Source of the DNA: PWND01 sp964614525
Lineage (GTDB): Bacteria; Bacteroidota; Bacteroidia; Bacteroidales; UBA7960
Length of the DNA stretch: 26,601 nt
Direction: 5' to 3'
Assembly (NCBI GenBank): GCA_964614525.1
Contig: CAZTPA010000041.1
Span: 1-26,601, forward strand
In this document: positions 1-9,200 of the stretch, piece after piece
Numbering within the stretch: the stretch's first letter is position 1
Layout: every line of letters starts with the position of its first letter
Translations under genes and position numbers: made by a program
The notes under the pieces: model-generated
What the model was told of the DNA's origin: nothing
Databases searched by the model: none
Seen by the model: the letters and a program-made list of their open reading frames with translations, nothing else

Positions 1-148
1 TAACAGCGTAATACATACCATAGTAAATTCGATTTACTGCTACAACCAATTGATTTGCATCAATTAAGAATTGTGAAACATTAATCGTTTCCTTGGCCTG
101 TTCAATTCGATGATTTATTAATATTTTTCTATAATCTTCGTTAATCAT
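1..148 (-). CDS. HEPN-domain protein, partial (runs off left edge)
   Basis: The first 49 codons of a gene are visible; the rest lies outside the window. The start ATG (146-148) overlaps the TGA of the upstream nucleotidyltransferase gene in an ATGA arrangement, so the two are translationally coupled. The visible part is helical, with the segment AVNRIYYGMYYAV at residues 37-49, which matches the conserved helix of HEPN proteins (typically SRAYYAMFHA). With the upstream MNT gene it forms the classic MNT/HEPN pair, where HEPN is usually the toxin (RNase) and MNT the antitoxin. The catalytic RX4-6H motif is not intact: R40 is present but residues 41-47 contain no histidine, and the expected position holds Y47. 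It may therefore be a non-RNase HEPN protein. Family assignment is fairly secure; activity is unknown. Confidence 0.75.
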   Translation of the reverse strand, partial: MINEDYRKILINHRIEQAKETINVSQFLIDANQLVVAVNRIYYGMYYAV

Positions 149-468
149 GCGTAATAACCTTGGTTAATTGCATTATAAAAAATAGGCTGTTTACCTCGGG
201 GTAAATCGAGTTCATTTTCTGTTAGAATATGGGAATCAGTGATTATACCATATTCTAATTCTATCTCATAACAAATGTCAGAAATCTTACGTTCTAATTT
301 CCAATCACTCTTTTTCTTTATCACTATTAGAATGTCATAATCAGAATCAGCAGAGCTCTTCCCCTTTAATTGAGATCCGAATAATATAACATCTATCAAA
401 TTATCTTTGAGATTACTTGATAATCTTTCTTTCAAATCTTTTATTATTGACTCCTTTTCAGAATTCAT
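145..468 (-). CDS. MNT-type minimal nucleotidyltransferase (probable antitoxin of MNT/HEPN pair)
   Basis: A 107-residue protein with the pol-beta nucleotidyltransferase signature GSx10DxD: G31-S32, then D43 and D45 in the segment SADSDYDILIV. Length and architecture fit the minimal nucleotidyltransferases that sit directly upstream of HEPN genes. In characterised MntA/HepT systems the MNT protein modifies the HEPN toxin by transferring AMP to a tyrosine. Here that role is inferred from family and neighbourhood only. The gene overlaps the HEPN gene by 4 nt and has a TAACTTTG promoter element about 20 nt before its ATG, so it is a separate unit from the AsmA-like gene upstream. MNT/HEPN pairs are often horizontally acquired, but I see no repeats or mobility genes around this one. 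Confidence 0.85.
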   Translation of the reverse strand: MNSEKESIIKDLKERLSSNLKDNLIDVILFGSQLKGKSSADSDYDILIVIKKKSDWKLERKISDICYEIELEYGIITDSHILTENELDLPRGKQPIFYNAINQGYYA

Positions 469-487
469 AATGCATTTTTTTATATTT

Positions 488-495
488 CAAAGTTA
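488..495 (-). promoter_or_regulatory. -7 promoter element for the MNT/HEPN operon
   Basis: On the minus strand this reads TAACTTTG, a full match to the Bacteroidota -7 consensus TAnnTTTG. It lies 20 nt before the MNT ATG, leaving a short leader. I see no convincing -33 TTG box at the expected spacing. Confidence 0.55.
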
Positions 496-689
496 ATAAT
501 TTTTGCCTTAGCTATCTAATAGAGGAGATTTTATAAAATTCTCCGGCTTTATTTATAAGCAGAAAACCGGAATATCATAAAGTCGGCAATTAATAATATA
601 ATGCATTCGAAAAATAATGATGTGTGATGTTTATGGAGCTTTTTTTACAAGCAGTGGCCAGCAAACTGTTTCACCGGATATTGCAGGCA

Positions 690-3284
690 TTAATCCCACT
701 CAATAATAAACTCTCCTTCTTCGCCTTTTTCAATTTCTTTGCGTTCTTTTATTTTTTCTTTTTCTTCTTCTGTAGTAAACTCATCAATAGTATCTTTGGG
801 TGAAATGCCAAATTCCTTTATGAAAACTTCTTTAAGGTTCTCCCTTTCTTTTCTTAAGTCATCTCTGAATTTCTTTATTGCACTTTTTGTATCATATTTA
901 AATATCGGATCGTCAATTGTGCCGGTTACAAGCAAAAAGAGTGTTCTGCTTTCTCCATCATCGATAATTTCTCCGTATTTTTCCTGTGGATTTCTATTTT
1001 GGCGACTGCGACTTGCCAGCACATCAGATAATGCAACTTGCAATCTATAATCAATAGCATTATTAAAATAGTGTTCTCCTGAAATTTTCAGATCTATGGC
1101 ACTTGAGTTAATATCCATAAAAGGGATAAAAATAGTTTGGTTTTTAATATTTATACTGTTTTCAAGAGTAGAAAAGTTAATATGCTTTAGATCTCCAATT
1201 TCCAAAAACCTCGAAAGTTCAAGAATTGGTTCATAATCAATCAACTCACCATTTTCAATTTTCAGATTTGCATCAGCAACAATGCTATTAAGGTCAACAT
1301 CCAAATTAGGCGACCAATTAGCAGCAAACTTAACATCTGAATTTAATTTTCCTCTAAGGTGCTTATCCTCTATAGCTTCCTGCCCGAAATTATTTAATTG
1401 GAAGAACAGTTGCTGAATTTGTACATTTTCTGCATTTGCCATGCAGTTAACTTTAAGAATATCTGCATTGGTTCCATCAATTGCCCCTGCAACATGAACT
1501 GCTCCATCCATAGAATTAAAGCCAATATCCTCTGCAATAAATATTTGATTACGCAGATATGCTGAGCCTTTCACATCTGTAGCCTTGAAATTATGAAAGA
1601 CGATATTTTTTATATCCGCCTCAAGAGTAAAATTCAAACGATCAGAAAACCTCAGCCTATAAGTAGTATCAGAACCGGCAACATTTTGTTGCAAAAGCTC
1701 ATTAAAGTTTAAATGCTCAGATTTAAAACTTGCATTCACGGCAAGTTTCTGATTATCAAAAAACAGATACGACAAGAAATTTCTCAGGTAACCAACAACA
1801 TGAAAATCACTGGAACTAACATTTCCATCAAAAGATTTTATGATTAAATCATTATTATTAAACATTAAATTTCCGGATAAGTTATTATAATTCTTCGGAT
1901 CATCTTTTAAAGAAAAGCTAATATTATCAAAATTCACTTTACCCAAAACCGAACTTGCAAGGAAATCATGCGGTTTAAATTGTTTTCCGTCACTAAGAGT
2001 CCCGATAAAGTCAAGATTAAGGCTTAAGTATCCTTTTGGATTTTCAACATTCTCAAATTTAAGAAAATGAACAAGGTCAAAAAGTTCAATATCAGATTTA
2101 ATATTCATATCAATAGTTGGCGTATTGAAATTATGAAGTTGAAAATCTCCTTCAAGAAAACCATTGTTAAGTTCAGATGTAATATTCGTTAAAGCTATAA
2201 CAGAAGAACTCAATTTGCGATAATTGCCATTGTTAAATTTTCCCGAGAAGCTAAGATGTTTCATTTGCACTCCGGTACTTGCATGCTTAATCGTAGCATC
2301 AGACAATGTGAATTCAGCCTTTACCAATGGATTGATTATGCCGGAATATACACCTGAAATATTTGCTTTAAAATCCAAATATCCTTTAATATTATATCCG
2401 TCGAAATAAGAACTCACAGATCGGGGAAAATCAAGAAGCAAATCATTCAATGACAATTTGTCGGATGCAATATTTATGTCAAGAAACAAGTCTTTCTGAC
2501 GCATATCAACTTCTCCGGCTAAATCAAATTGATGTGAATTAACTGCTATTTTTCCGCCTTTGAGTACAAATAAGCTATTATCCGTTACATCCAGAACAGT
2601 ATTAATATTGAGATTGTGATTGCTCAGAAATTCAGTATTATCAACAATAACACTTTCGGCAAAAAAATCGCCGTCAATATTCAACATATAATTTTTACTT
2701 CCAAAATGGCCACTAAGTTCTGCTTCATTGGCCATAAACAGCAGTTTGTTTTTTCTGTCATCATCTCTGAAATTTATATTTACTCTTTTCAGAGAAACTT
2801 TTTCAAAATCAAAAACAAAATCCTTATTGGTGCTTTCGCCGGAACTTTCCCATACATTATAATTAACTGATTTATCTTTAAAGACAACGGGATTAAAATC
2901 TGCTAAAACAACTTCCAGTTTTTTGATCTTATATTTCTTTTTAATCAAATCCATAATACTAAACTGAAAATAAATTCTCCGGGCATTTAGCAATGTATCT
3001 TTGGGTGCCTTATCAATTGCCTCAAGCATAACCACATTGTTAAGAGTAACTGAGGCTTTGGGGAAGCTCCTGAAAAGATTAACGCTTACTTCATCAATGC
3101 TTGTTTCTGATTTAAGATTTTGAAGGAGTTCTTCAACAAATGCATCCTTAATGTCATCTCTATAAATATATGTCAGAACTGACAAGGCCACTACAATAAT
3201 AAAGATGAATACTATACCGGATATAAGGGCAAGTTTGATAAACTGCCATACAAGCGACAATTTGGTTCTCAGATCAGTAGCCAT
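690..3284 (-). CDS. AsmA family protein (inner-membrane-anchored, periplasmic)
   Basis: An 864-residue protein with one N-terminal membrane segment (about residues 17-40) followed by a very long beta-rich region of alternating polar and hydrophobic residues. The C-terminal part (about 640-780) shows the AsmA-like pattern of anchored repeats (NWSPNLDVDLNSIVADANLKIENGELIDYEP...), followed by a charged tail rich in Glu and Lys. AsmA-like proteins are bridge-like or chaperone-like envelope proteins linked to lipid transport and outer-membrane homeostasis; the exact role in Bacteroidota is not settled. The gene starts 44 nt after the RNase H gene with no visible promoter between, so it is probably the last gene of the aroF-thiL-RNase H unit. 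Family placement is confident, specific function is not. Confidence 0.8.
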   Translation of the reverse strand: MATDLRTKLSLVWQFIKLALISGIVFIFIIVVALSVLTYIYRDDIKDAFVEELLQNLKSETSIDEVSVNLFRSFPKASVTLNNVVMLEAIDKAPKDTLLNARRIYFQFSIMDLIKKKYKIKKLEVVLADFNPVVFKDKSVNYNVWESSGESTNKDFVFDFEKVSLKRVNINFRDDDRKNKLLFMANEAELSGHFGSKNYMLNIDGDFFAESVIVDNTEFLSNHNLNINTVLDVTDNSLFVLKGGKIAVNSHQFDLAGEVDMRQKDLFLDINIASDKLSLNDLLLDFPRSVSSYFDGYNIKGYLDFKANISGVYSGIINPLVKAEFTLSDATIKHASTGVQMKHLSFSGKFNNGNYRKLSSSVIALTNITSELNNGFLEGDFQLHNFNTPTIDMNIKSDIELFDLVHFLKFENVENPKGYLSLNLDFIGTLSDGKQFKPHDFLASSVLGKVNFDNISFSLKDDPKNYNNLSGNLMFNNNDLIIKSFDGNVSSSDFHVVGYLRNFLSYLFFDNQKLAVNASFKSEHLNFNELLQQNVAGSDTTYRLRFSDRLNFTLEADIKNIVFHNFKATDVKGSAYLRNQIFIAEDIGFNSMDGAVHVAGAIDGTNADILKVNCMANAENVQIQQLFFQLNNFGQEAIEDKHLRGKLNSDVKFAANWSPNLDVDLNSIVADANLKIENGELIDYEPILELSRFLEIGDLKHINFSTLENSINIKNQTIFIPFMDINSSAIDLKISGEHYFNNAIDYRLQVALSDVLASRSRQNRNPQEKYGEIIDDGESRTLFLLVTGTIDDPIFKYDTKSAIKKFRDDLRKERENLKEVFIKEFGISPKDTIDEFTTEEEKEKIKERKEIEKGEEGEFIIEWD

Positions 3285-3328
3285 TCAATATTAGAATTTT
3301 AAATTAAACTAAGTATTAAAGATATAAC

Positions 3329-3964
3329 TTATTTTCTTCCGAAATCAGCAGGAATTTCTCCCCAGGCTTTGGTTTCCCATTTTAGCAAAACATTATCCCA
3401 TGTGTTATTTCTAAGCCAATATTCAGCTCTTTCAATAAGATCAAATAGCACAGCATTTTTCTTAGTTTGAATTAATTTTGTTCTTGATTTTTTATCTTTC
3501 ACCCATTTCATAGCAGTTTTGCTATCCGAATATATTGGATAATTAATTTTACGTTTTTTGCACCAGGCTAAAGCATGCACAATAGCGAGGAATTCGCCAA
3601 TATTTGCAGTACCGTCTTCATAAGGTCCCTGATGAAAGAGCAATACTTTCTCAAAAGTGAATACACCCTGATACTCCATTTTTCCCGGCACACCGCTACA
3701 AGCTGCATCAACGCAAATACTTTGTAGTATCGGCTTACCTATCTTCTTTAGCTCCTCAGGAGTAAGTAAGGATTCATGAACATCTTTTCCAATAAAATCC
3801 GATGGATTCCCATTAAAAGCCTCCTTTGCCTTATCAAGGGTAAGAAAAGCTTTGTACTTTGCTCCCTGATGTGACTCTATAGATTTTTTGCACTTATCCC
3901 AGGAGTCAAAAATTCCTTTTTCTTTACCTTCCCATACTACATAATATTTTTTCTTTGATGCCAT
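3329..3964 (-). CDS. Ribonuclease H with N-terminal viroplasmin-like domain
   Basis: A 211-residue protein. Residues about 5-50 (YYVVWEGKEKGIFDSWDKCKKSI) form the viroplasmin-like hybrid-binding domain seen in eukaryotic and many Bacteroidota RNase H1 enzymes. Residues about 80-210 form the RNase H fold, with the four expected acidic residues: D86 (CVDAACSG), E124 (NIGEFLAIVHAL), D147 (YSDSKTAMKWV) and D207 near the C-terminus. The enzyme cleaves RNA in RNA-DNA hybrids, removing primers and R-loops. It sits between thiL (42 nt upstream) and the AsmA-like gene (44 nt downstream) on the same strand, probably as part of one transcript. All catalytic residues appear intact. Confidence 0.9.
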   Translation of the reverse strand: MASKKKYYVVWEGKEKGIFDSWDKCKKSIESHQGAKYKAFLTLDKAKEAFNGNPSDFIGKDVHESLLTPEELKKIGKPILQSICVDAACSGVPGKMEYQGVFTFEKVLLFHQGPYEDGTANIGEFLAIVHALAWCKKRKINYPIYSDSKTAMKWVKDKKSRTKLIQTKKNAVLFDLIERAEYWLRNNTWDNVLLKWETKAWGEIPADFGRK

Positions 3965-4006
3965 CTTAATAATTGATATTCATAATTTTAAAACAGTTTA
4001 GCACTT

Positions 4007-5062
4007 CTATTTGTCGCTTTTAAAAGCATCCCATCCTTGTGCCTGCAGAGGCACTTGTTGACCTGCCTTTGTAATAAGATTCACACCTTCAGATTCATCA
4101 GTGATATAACCGATTACTTTTATATGGGATTTGATATCAATTTTCTCAAAATCATTTTGCGAAATAGTAAACAAGAGTTCATAATCTTCGCCGCCATTAA
4201 GTGCAAAAGTAACGGGATTAATTTCAAATTCATTAGCAACTGCAATTGTTTCGGGATGCATAGGCAGTTTTTCTTCAAAAATACTCGCACCAGTTTTTGA
4301 ATTTGTGCAGATATGCATTATTTCAGAAGCCAAGCCATCAGAAATATCAATCATAGAAGTTGGCATAATATCCAATTCTTCCAGAACTTTAATTATATGT
4401 GCGCCGGCTTCGGGTTTTAACTGACGTTCAAGCACATAAGAATAACTTGATATATCAGGTTGAGCATTAGGATTAACCTTAAAGACTTCCTTTTCTCTTT
4501 TTAAAATTAACAAACCGGCGTATGCAGCACCCAAATCACCACTTACACAAACCAGTTCATTCTTTTTTGCACCTTTTCGATAAGTAATATTTTCCTTTTT
4601 TGCATGCCCAACAGCGGTAACAGAAATAAATAATCCTGCCTGAGAAGCACATGTATCTCCACCAACTAAATCAACATTATACTTTTTACACGCTAATTTA
4701 ATGCCTTCATAAAATTCACTTAATGCTTCAACAGTATAACGGCTGGAAATTGCCAATCCGACGATAATTTGAGAGGGTGTTCCATTCATTGAATAAATAT
4801 CCGACAGGTTAACCACAACCGATTTATATCCAAGATGCTTCAAAGGTGTGTATGTAATGTCGAAATGCACTCCTTCTACCAAGAGGTCTTTTGTAATCAA
4901 AGTCATTTGATCACCACTGTCAATAATTGCAGTATCATCACCAACACCAAGCAAAGTAGATTCCTGAGTATTAACAAATCCTTCGGTAAGTTTATCAATT
5001 AATCCAAACTCTCCAATATCTTTAATATCGGTAATCTCTCTGTTTTTATTATCTTTTGTCAT
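4007..5062 (-). CDS. thiL: Thiamine-monophosphate kinase
   Basis: A 351-residue ATP-dependent kinase that phosphorylates thiamine monophosphate to thiamine diphosphate, the last step of cofactor synthesis, in the cytosol. The ThiL/PurM-superfamily motifs are all present in order: GVGDDTAII near residue 39 (metal and nucleotide binding), DLLVEGVHFD near 59, NLSDIYSMNGTP near 85, VGGDT near 133, DISDGLASE near 240 and NGGEDYELLF near 290. Length is slightly above the usual 320-350. The start ATG lies 18 nt after the aroF stop, indicating cotranscription. There is no metabolic link to aroF beyond both serving basic biosynthesis. Confidence 0.95.
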   Translation of the reverse strand: MTKDNKNREITDIKDIGEFGLIDKLTEGFVNTQESTLLGVGDDTAIIDSGDQMTLITKDLLVEGVHFDITYTPLKHLGYKSVVVNLSDIYSMNGTPSQIIVGLAISSRYTVEALSEFYEGIKLACKKYNVDLVGGDTCASQAGLFISVTAVGHAKKENITYRKGAKKNELVCVSGDLGAAYAGLLILKREKEVFKVNPNAQPDISSYSYVLERQLKPEAGAHIIKVLEELDIMPTSMIDISDGLASEIMHICTNSKTGASIFEEKLPMHPETIAVANEFEINPVTFALNGGEDYELLFTISQNDFEKIDIKSHIKVIGYITDESEGVNLITKAGQQVPLQAQGWDAFKSDK

Positions 5063-5080
5063 ACAATAAATTAGTATTTC

Positions 5081-6178
5081 TTAATTATTATTTTTTTCTT
5101 TATAACTGTCATTGGGCAAACTTTGGATTCTAATAGATTCCTGATGTATAGTTTCCAATAATTTTCTCAAAAACTCACTTTCTATTCCAAGCAAACTTCC
5201 AAGTTCCAATCTATCTTTAAAAATATTATTCCAACGTTTTATTTGAAGTATGGTAATTTTTTGTTCATTTTTCAGCTTTCCGATTTCTTTAACAACATCC
5301 ATTCTTTCAGCCAGCATATTAATAATTCTATGATCAATTTCATCAATATCTTTTCTAAGATGTTCTATTTTATCAATCTGAGCAGGCTTTTCTACATTAC
5401 AGGATTTAAACTCAAGTCCGGCCAGTAATTCACCGAGAGCAGCCGGTGTAATTTGCTGATTAGCATCAGTTAAGGCCTTATGCGGTTGATAATGAGATTC
5501 TATCATAAAGCCGTTCATATCAAGATCTATAGCATGCCGGCAGATTTGAGCAATTAGCTCAGTATTTCCTGCGATATGACTTGGATCGCATAAAACAGGC
5601 AAATCAGGAATTCTCCTTTTAAGTTCAATTGGAATTTCCCATAAAGGAGCATTTCTGTATGGCGATTTTTCATAAGTTGAAAAGCCTCTGTGAACAGCAT
5701 AAATTTCCTTTATTCCGGTTCTTTGTATTCGTTCAATAACCCCTTCCCAAAGGTCCACATCAGGATTTAGCGGATTTTTAATTGCAATAGGAACATCTAC
5801 ACCACTAAGTGCGCTTGCAATTTCATTAACAGAAAAAGGATTAACACCTGTTCTTGCGCCAATCCACAGCATATCGATTCCTGCCTTGAGACATTCCTCA
5901 ATATGTTTTGGGGTAGCAACTTCAACTGCGATTTTAAATCCGGTGTTTTTTTTAACTTCACCAAGCCACTTCAAAGCCTGAGATCCTGCACCCTCAAAAC
6001 CACCGGGTCTGGTTCTGGGTTTCCATATACCTACACGAAAATAATCGACTTTATTCAGTTCCTTCAGTTCCAGAGCAGTATTAAGAAGTTGCTCATACGA
6101 CTCGGCACTGCATGGACCTGCAATAAGCATATAGCCTTTATTTTGTGATATTTTTCCTTGTTTAGATATATTTATCAT
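5081..6178 (-). CDS. aroF: Bifunctional DAHP synthase / chorismate mutase
   Basis: A 365-residue fusion acting at the entry and branch point of aromatic amino acid synthesis. Residues about 17-255 are a type I-beta (KDO8P-synthase-like) DAHP synthase: AGPCSAES, WKPRTRPGGFEGAG, CDPSHIAGN and MIESHYQP are recognisable; it condenses phosphoenolpyruvate with erythrose 4-phosphate. Residues about 268-355 are an AroQ-type chorismate mutase helix bundle (EHLRKDIDEIDHRIINMLAERMDVVKEIGKLK). The fusion is common in Bacteroidota and can allow allosteric feedback through the mutase domain. I chose the ATG at 6178. The frame extends to a TTG at 6202, but that codon overlaps a perfect TAATTTTG promoter box, so transcripts from that promoter would not contain it. 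It is first in a probable unit with thiL, RNase H and the AsmA-like gene. Confidence 0.93.
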   Translation of the reverse strand: MINISKQGKISQNKGYMLIAGPCSAESYEQLLNTALELKELNKVDYFRVGIWKPRTRPGGFEGAGSQALKWLGEVKKNTGFKIAVEVATPKHIEECLKAGIDMLWIGARTGVNPFSVNEIASALSGVDVPIAIKNPLNPDVDLWEGVIERIQRTGIKEIYAVHRGFSTYEKSPYRNAPLWEIPIELKRRIPDLPVLCDPSHIAGNTELIAQICRHAIDLDMNGFMIESHYQPHKALTDANQQITPAALGELLAGLEFKSCNVEKPAQIDKIEHLRKDIDEIDHRIINMLAERMDVVKEIGKLKNEQKITILQIKRWNNIFKDRLELGSLLGIESEFLRKLLETIHQESIRIQSLPNDSYKEKNNN

Positions 6179-6199
6179 TGAGGTATAAAAAAGATGTTG

Positions 6200-6207
6200 C
6201 AAAATTA
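6200..6207 (-). promoter_or_regulatory. -7 promoter element for the aroF-thiL-RNase H-AsmA unit
   Basis: On the minus strand this reads TAATTTTG, matching TAnnTTTG, 22 nt before the aroF ATG and just after the sprA stop codon. It implies that the housekeeping genes can be expressed independently of sprA. No clear -33 box is visible. Confidence 0.55.
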
Positions 6208-6236
6208 CAATAAATCTGCAGCATAATAAACATAAG

Positions 6237-9200
6237 TTATATCAGCATAAACCTCAAGCTGAAACCGCCATGAGTATTGGAATTTTTAAACTGATTGGAA
6301 ATGTATGGATTATTCACTACCCTGTCAAAAAACAATCTGAAATTAACTTTAGGAGAGATCTGGTAATCAATTGAAAAGTTAATTGATATCGTATTCTGGC
6401 CTGAGGAAATAATATCCTGGTCTTCATTTAATTTTCTCAAAACAGTTTTGCTATCACGAAAAGAGAGATTAAGTCGAGCCACCAAATCACTTTGTATTTC
6501 CTGCTTACCGCTACTTCCTAGCTGTGTAATAGTGAATGAAACATCCTGGAATCTGTAACCTGTTCCAATGCTATATTCTTCACTTGATAAATCTGTAAGC
6601 TGATTATTGGCAAAGCTAAGGCCAAGGTCTCTTCTGCGTTTATATTCAAAGCTGGTAATTAAGCTATTCTGCCAGGTAACATCAACATTAATCAATGGAT
6701 TAAACTGTTCCTGAATAGCAACCTGACCTATTTCGTACTCCGACACAAAGTTTCCTGAAGCTACTTCAATAGCAGACTGATAACCATCTACTTCACGATA
6801 ACTGATATCAGAAGTATAAGAACCTATTGAAAAAGTACTTGTATAACCATGTGATAACACAATATTAGAAAAATATTTTTTGAGAGCTTCTATTTTTGAA
6901 AGACCATCATAAACCAATCTCCAGTTTGGAATTGGAATATTTAAAAATGGGTTGGTATTGCTTGTCTTTGCATCCCAACCACCATAGGCTGCCATAAAAG
7001 CAGGGATTAATACATCCTGGGAAGTAGCTCCATATCCTGTGGGAAAGTGAAGAGTATCTTCACCAAACACCTCTGTAGTAGTAGATCCATCCCAATTTGG
7101 ATTTTCTTCAGCTAATCGAAATGCGATAATTAATCTGTTTTCTCTAAAATTATCAAAATTCTCAGAAGAATATGTTTTATCATCTACCTTTTCAAATGTT
7201 GTTCTAAGGGCAAAGAAAGAAATTGAAAAGTTACCTGTTTCCATAGGGCTAAAAGATTCAAAATTACCTAAAGAGTCGGCTTTGAAATATTCTGTTTGAT
7301 TATTAGAATAATTTCTTAGAGCAGTTAAGTCAATTTTCATATTAGGCACAGGCTCAACTAAAGCTCTTGCATTAATATTTATATTATGATTTATAGTATA
7401 AGCTGTATTAAGATCAGGGTTGTCGGTAATCCAGCCTCCTCTGATTGCATCATCTCTAATATCACGCTGACTTCCAAAAACAAATCCAGTACCCGGCGCC
7501 ATCATATCCCAATTTTGTCCAAAAAACTCGGGTTCAGGCAAAAATCCGGGCAAACGTGTGCCATTAGTTTCATTGTATGATAAGGAAATATTTCTCACAC
7601 TCATAAGCATTCTAAGGAAACCATCGAAAACAATCTTCGCATAATTTTCGGGTTCATCTTTTTCTTCATCCTCTTCCTCTTCTGCGTTTCTGCCAGGACT
7701 GGGTCGCTGTGCTGGTCTTCCTCCCTGCTGGCCTTTTTGATTAATTGTTTTTAGATAATCAATTTTATTATACAAATTAATAAAATTTGCATTCACACTT
7801 AATTTAATGTTTTGTGCATTTTGAATTGTATTACCGAGATCAAGAGCTGAAAGTGGCGCACCTTGCCAATCATAATCAGTAGTATAAGTTGCATTTGCAT
7901 TGACCCAGTCAAGTAATGGCAGCTTATTAACAGGTATGTTGTAATTTACCAACAATCTTTGAGAAAACATAGTCGTACGGCCCAAAGTCTTCAAGCTTTC
8001 AAAAATTGAATCTCTTTTTTCATAATAATCCTTATCTTCAGGATCAATACTACCGGGAGGCTCATCAATTCTCGCCTGATTTGTAGCATTATACTCTATT
8101 TTCAAAGCTTGTGTTAAGTCATATCTGACATTATACAATCTTGTCCAGTCAAAAGTTTTCACGTAATTAGGTTCCAAAATAATCAGACCGGCACTTTTAT
8201 CTCTCATTAATGCTTCAGAATAACCTCTGTTAATCTCATTTCTAACAGAAATAAGATTAGGCAAATAGAAAAAATTAAAATCTCTTATAAGACTAAAAGC
8301 ATTATGTTTGAGAAATCCAAAGTTAGAAAAAGGCTTAATATTCTTCGGTGATGACATAAAGTTGTAACCTATAGCTCCTTTATAATGAGCTTGCCTGTCA
8401 TATTCATAATCAATATTTCTATAAAAAACTTCTGTAAAGGCATAAGTAAAATCAAAATTTTCAAGACTGTATATTTTCGGACTTCCACCACCGGTTCTGG
8501 ACTTGGACACATTAGTGAAATTTATACTCTTTCGTCTTTGATAATCCTGTGCATTATGAATAAGTTCCTCTCTTTCTTCCTTGGACTCATAAGAATCTAA
8601 ATCATCCTGAAACAGTATATCAGGATTGAGAGGATTATACTTAGGATTAGCAAAAGTTTCAGAAAAACTAAAATGCATAGGAATCATAACGCCCCAGTTA
8701 CTAGGAAAAAATCTTCCAAGCTGCAAATTAGTTGCTACATCATAAGTTGTAATATCTTCCTGTGATCTTTCATTAACCTTTTGTTCCAGGGAACCAAAAC
8801 CTGCTGTGCTCACATTTCCTGCCAAGGAAAGACTACCAAGATCAGCCAGCTGGGCATTTACCATAGCTGTAGCAGCCAATCCACCTTCATTCTCAAAATC
8901 AAACAACCTTAACTCATTAATCCAGACTTCGACAGATTTTGGTAAACCATCATCATCAGCATTTATTAATGTTTGTTTTGGATTTCTAACACCAATCATA
9001 ATAACCTTAACGCTACTAAGAGTTGGAGTACCCACAATGGTCATTTTATTATCTTCATCATATTTGGTATAGGGCCTGTTAACAACAACTCCACTTTGCG
9101 CATCTCTTGCCAGAACATTTCTTTCAAGTTTTAGATCCTGAAGTTTGCTGAAATGTATATCAAATTCATTATCCAGTGGCCATATTTGCCTATCATTTAA

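Noticed and set aside
540..575. Imperfect CCGG...CCGG inverted repeat after the AsmA-like gene
   Set aside because: Short G+C arms with mismatches and no T-run on the minus strand; not convincing as a terminator.
6178..6202. TTG start eight codons upstream for aroF
   Set aside because: It overlaps the promoter box and gives an N-terminus with no support; the ATG at 6178 is better.
7660..7740. Low-complexity acidic tract in sprA, considered as a possible foreign insert or frameshift
   Set aside because: The frame is continuous on both sides and such charged loops are normal in large barrel proteins.
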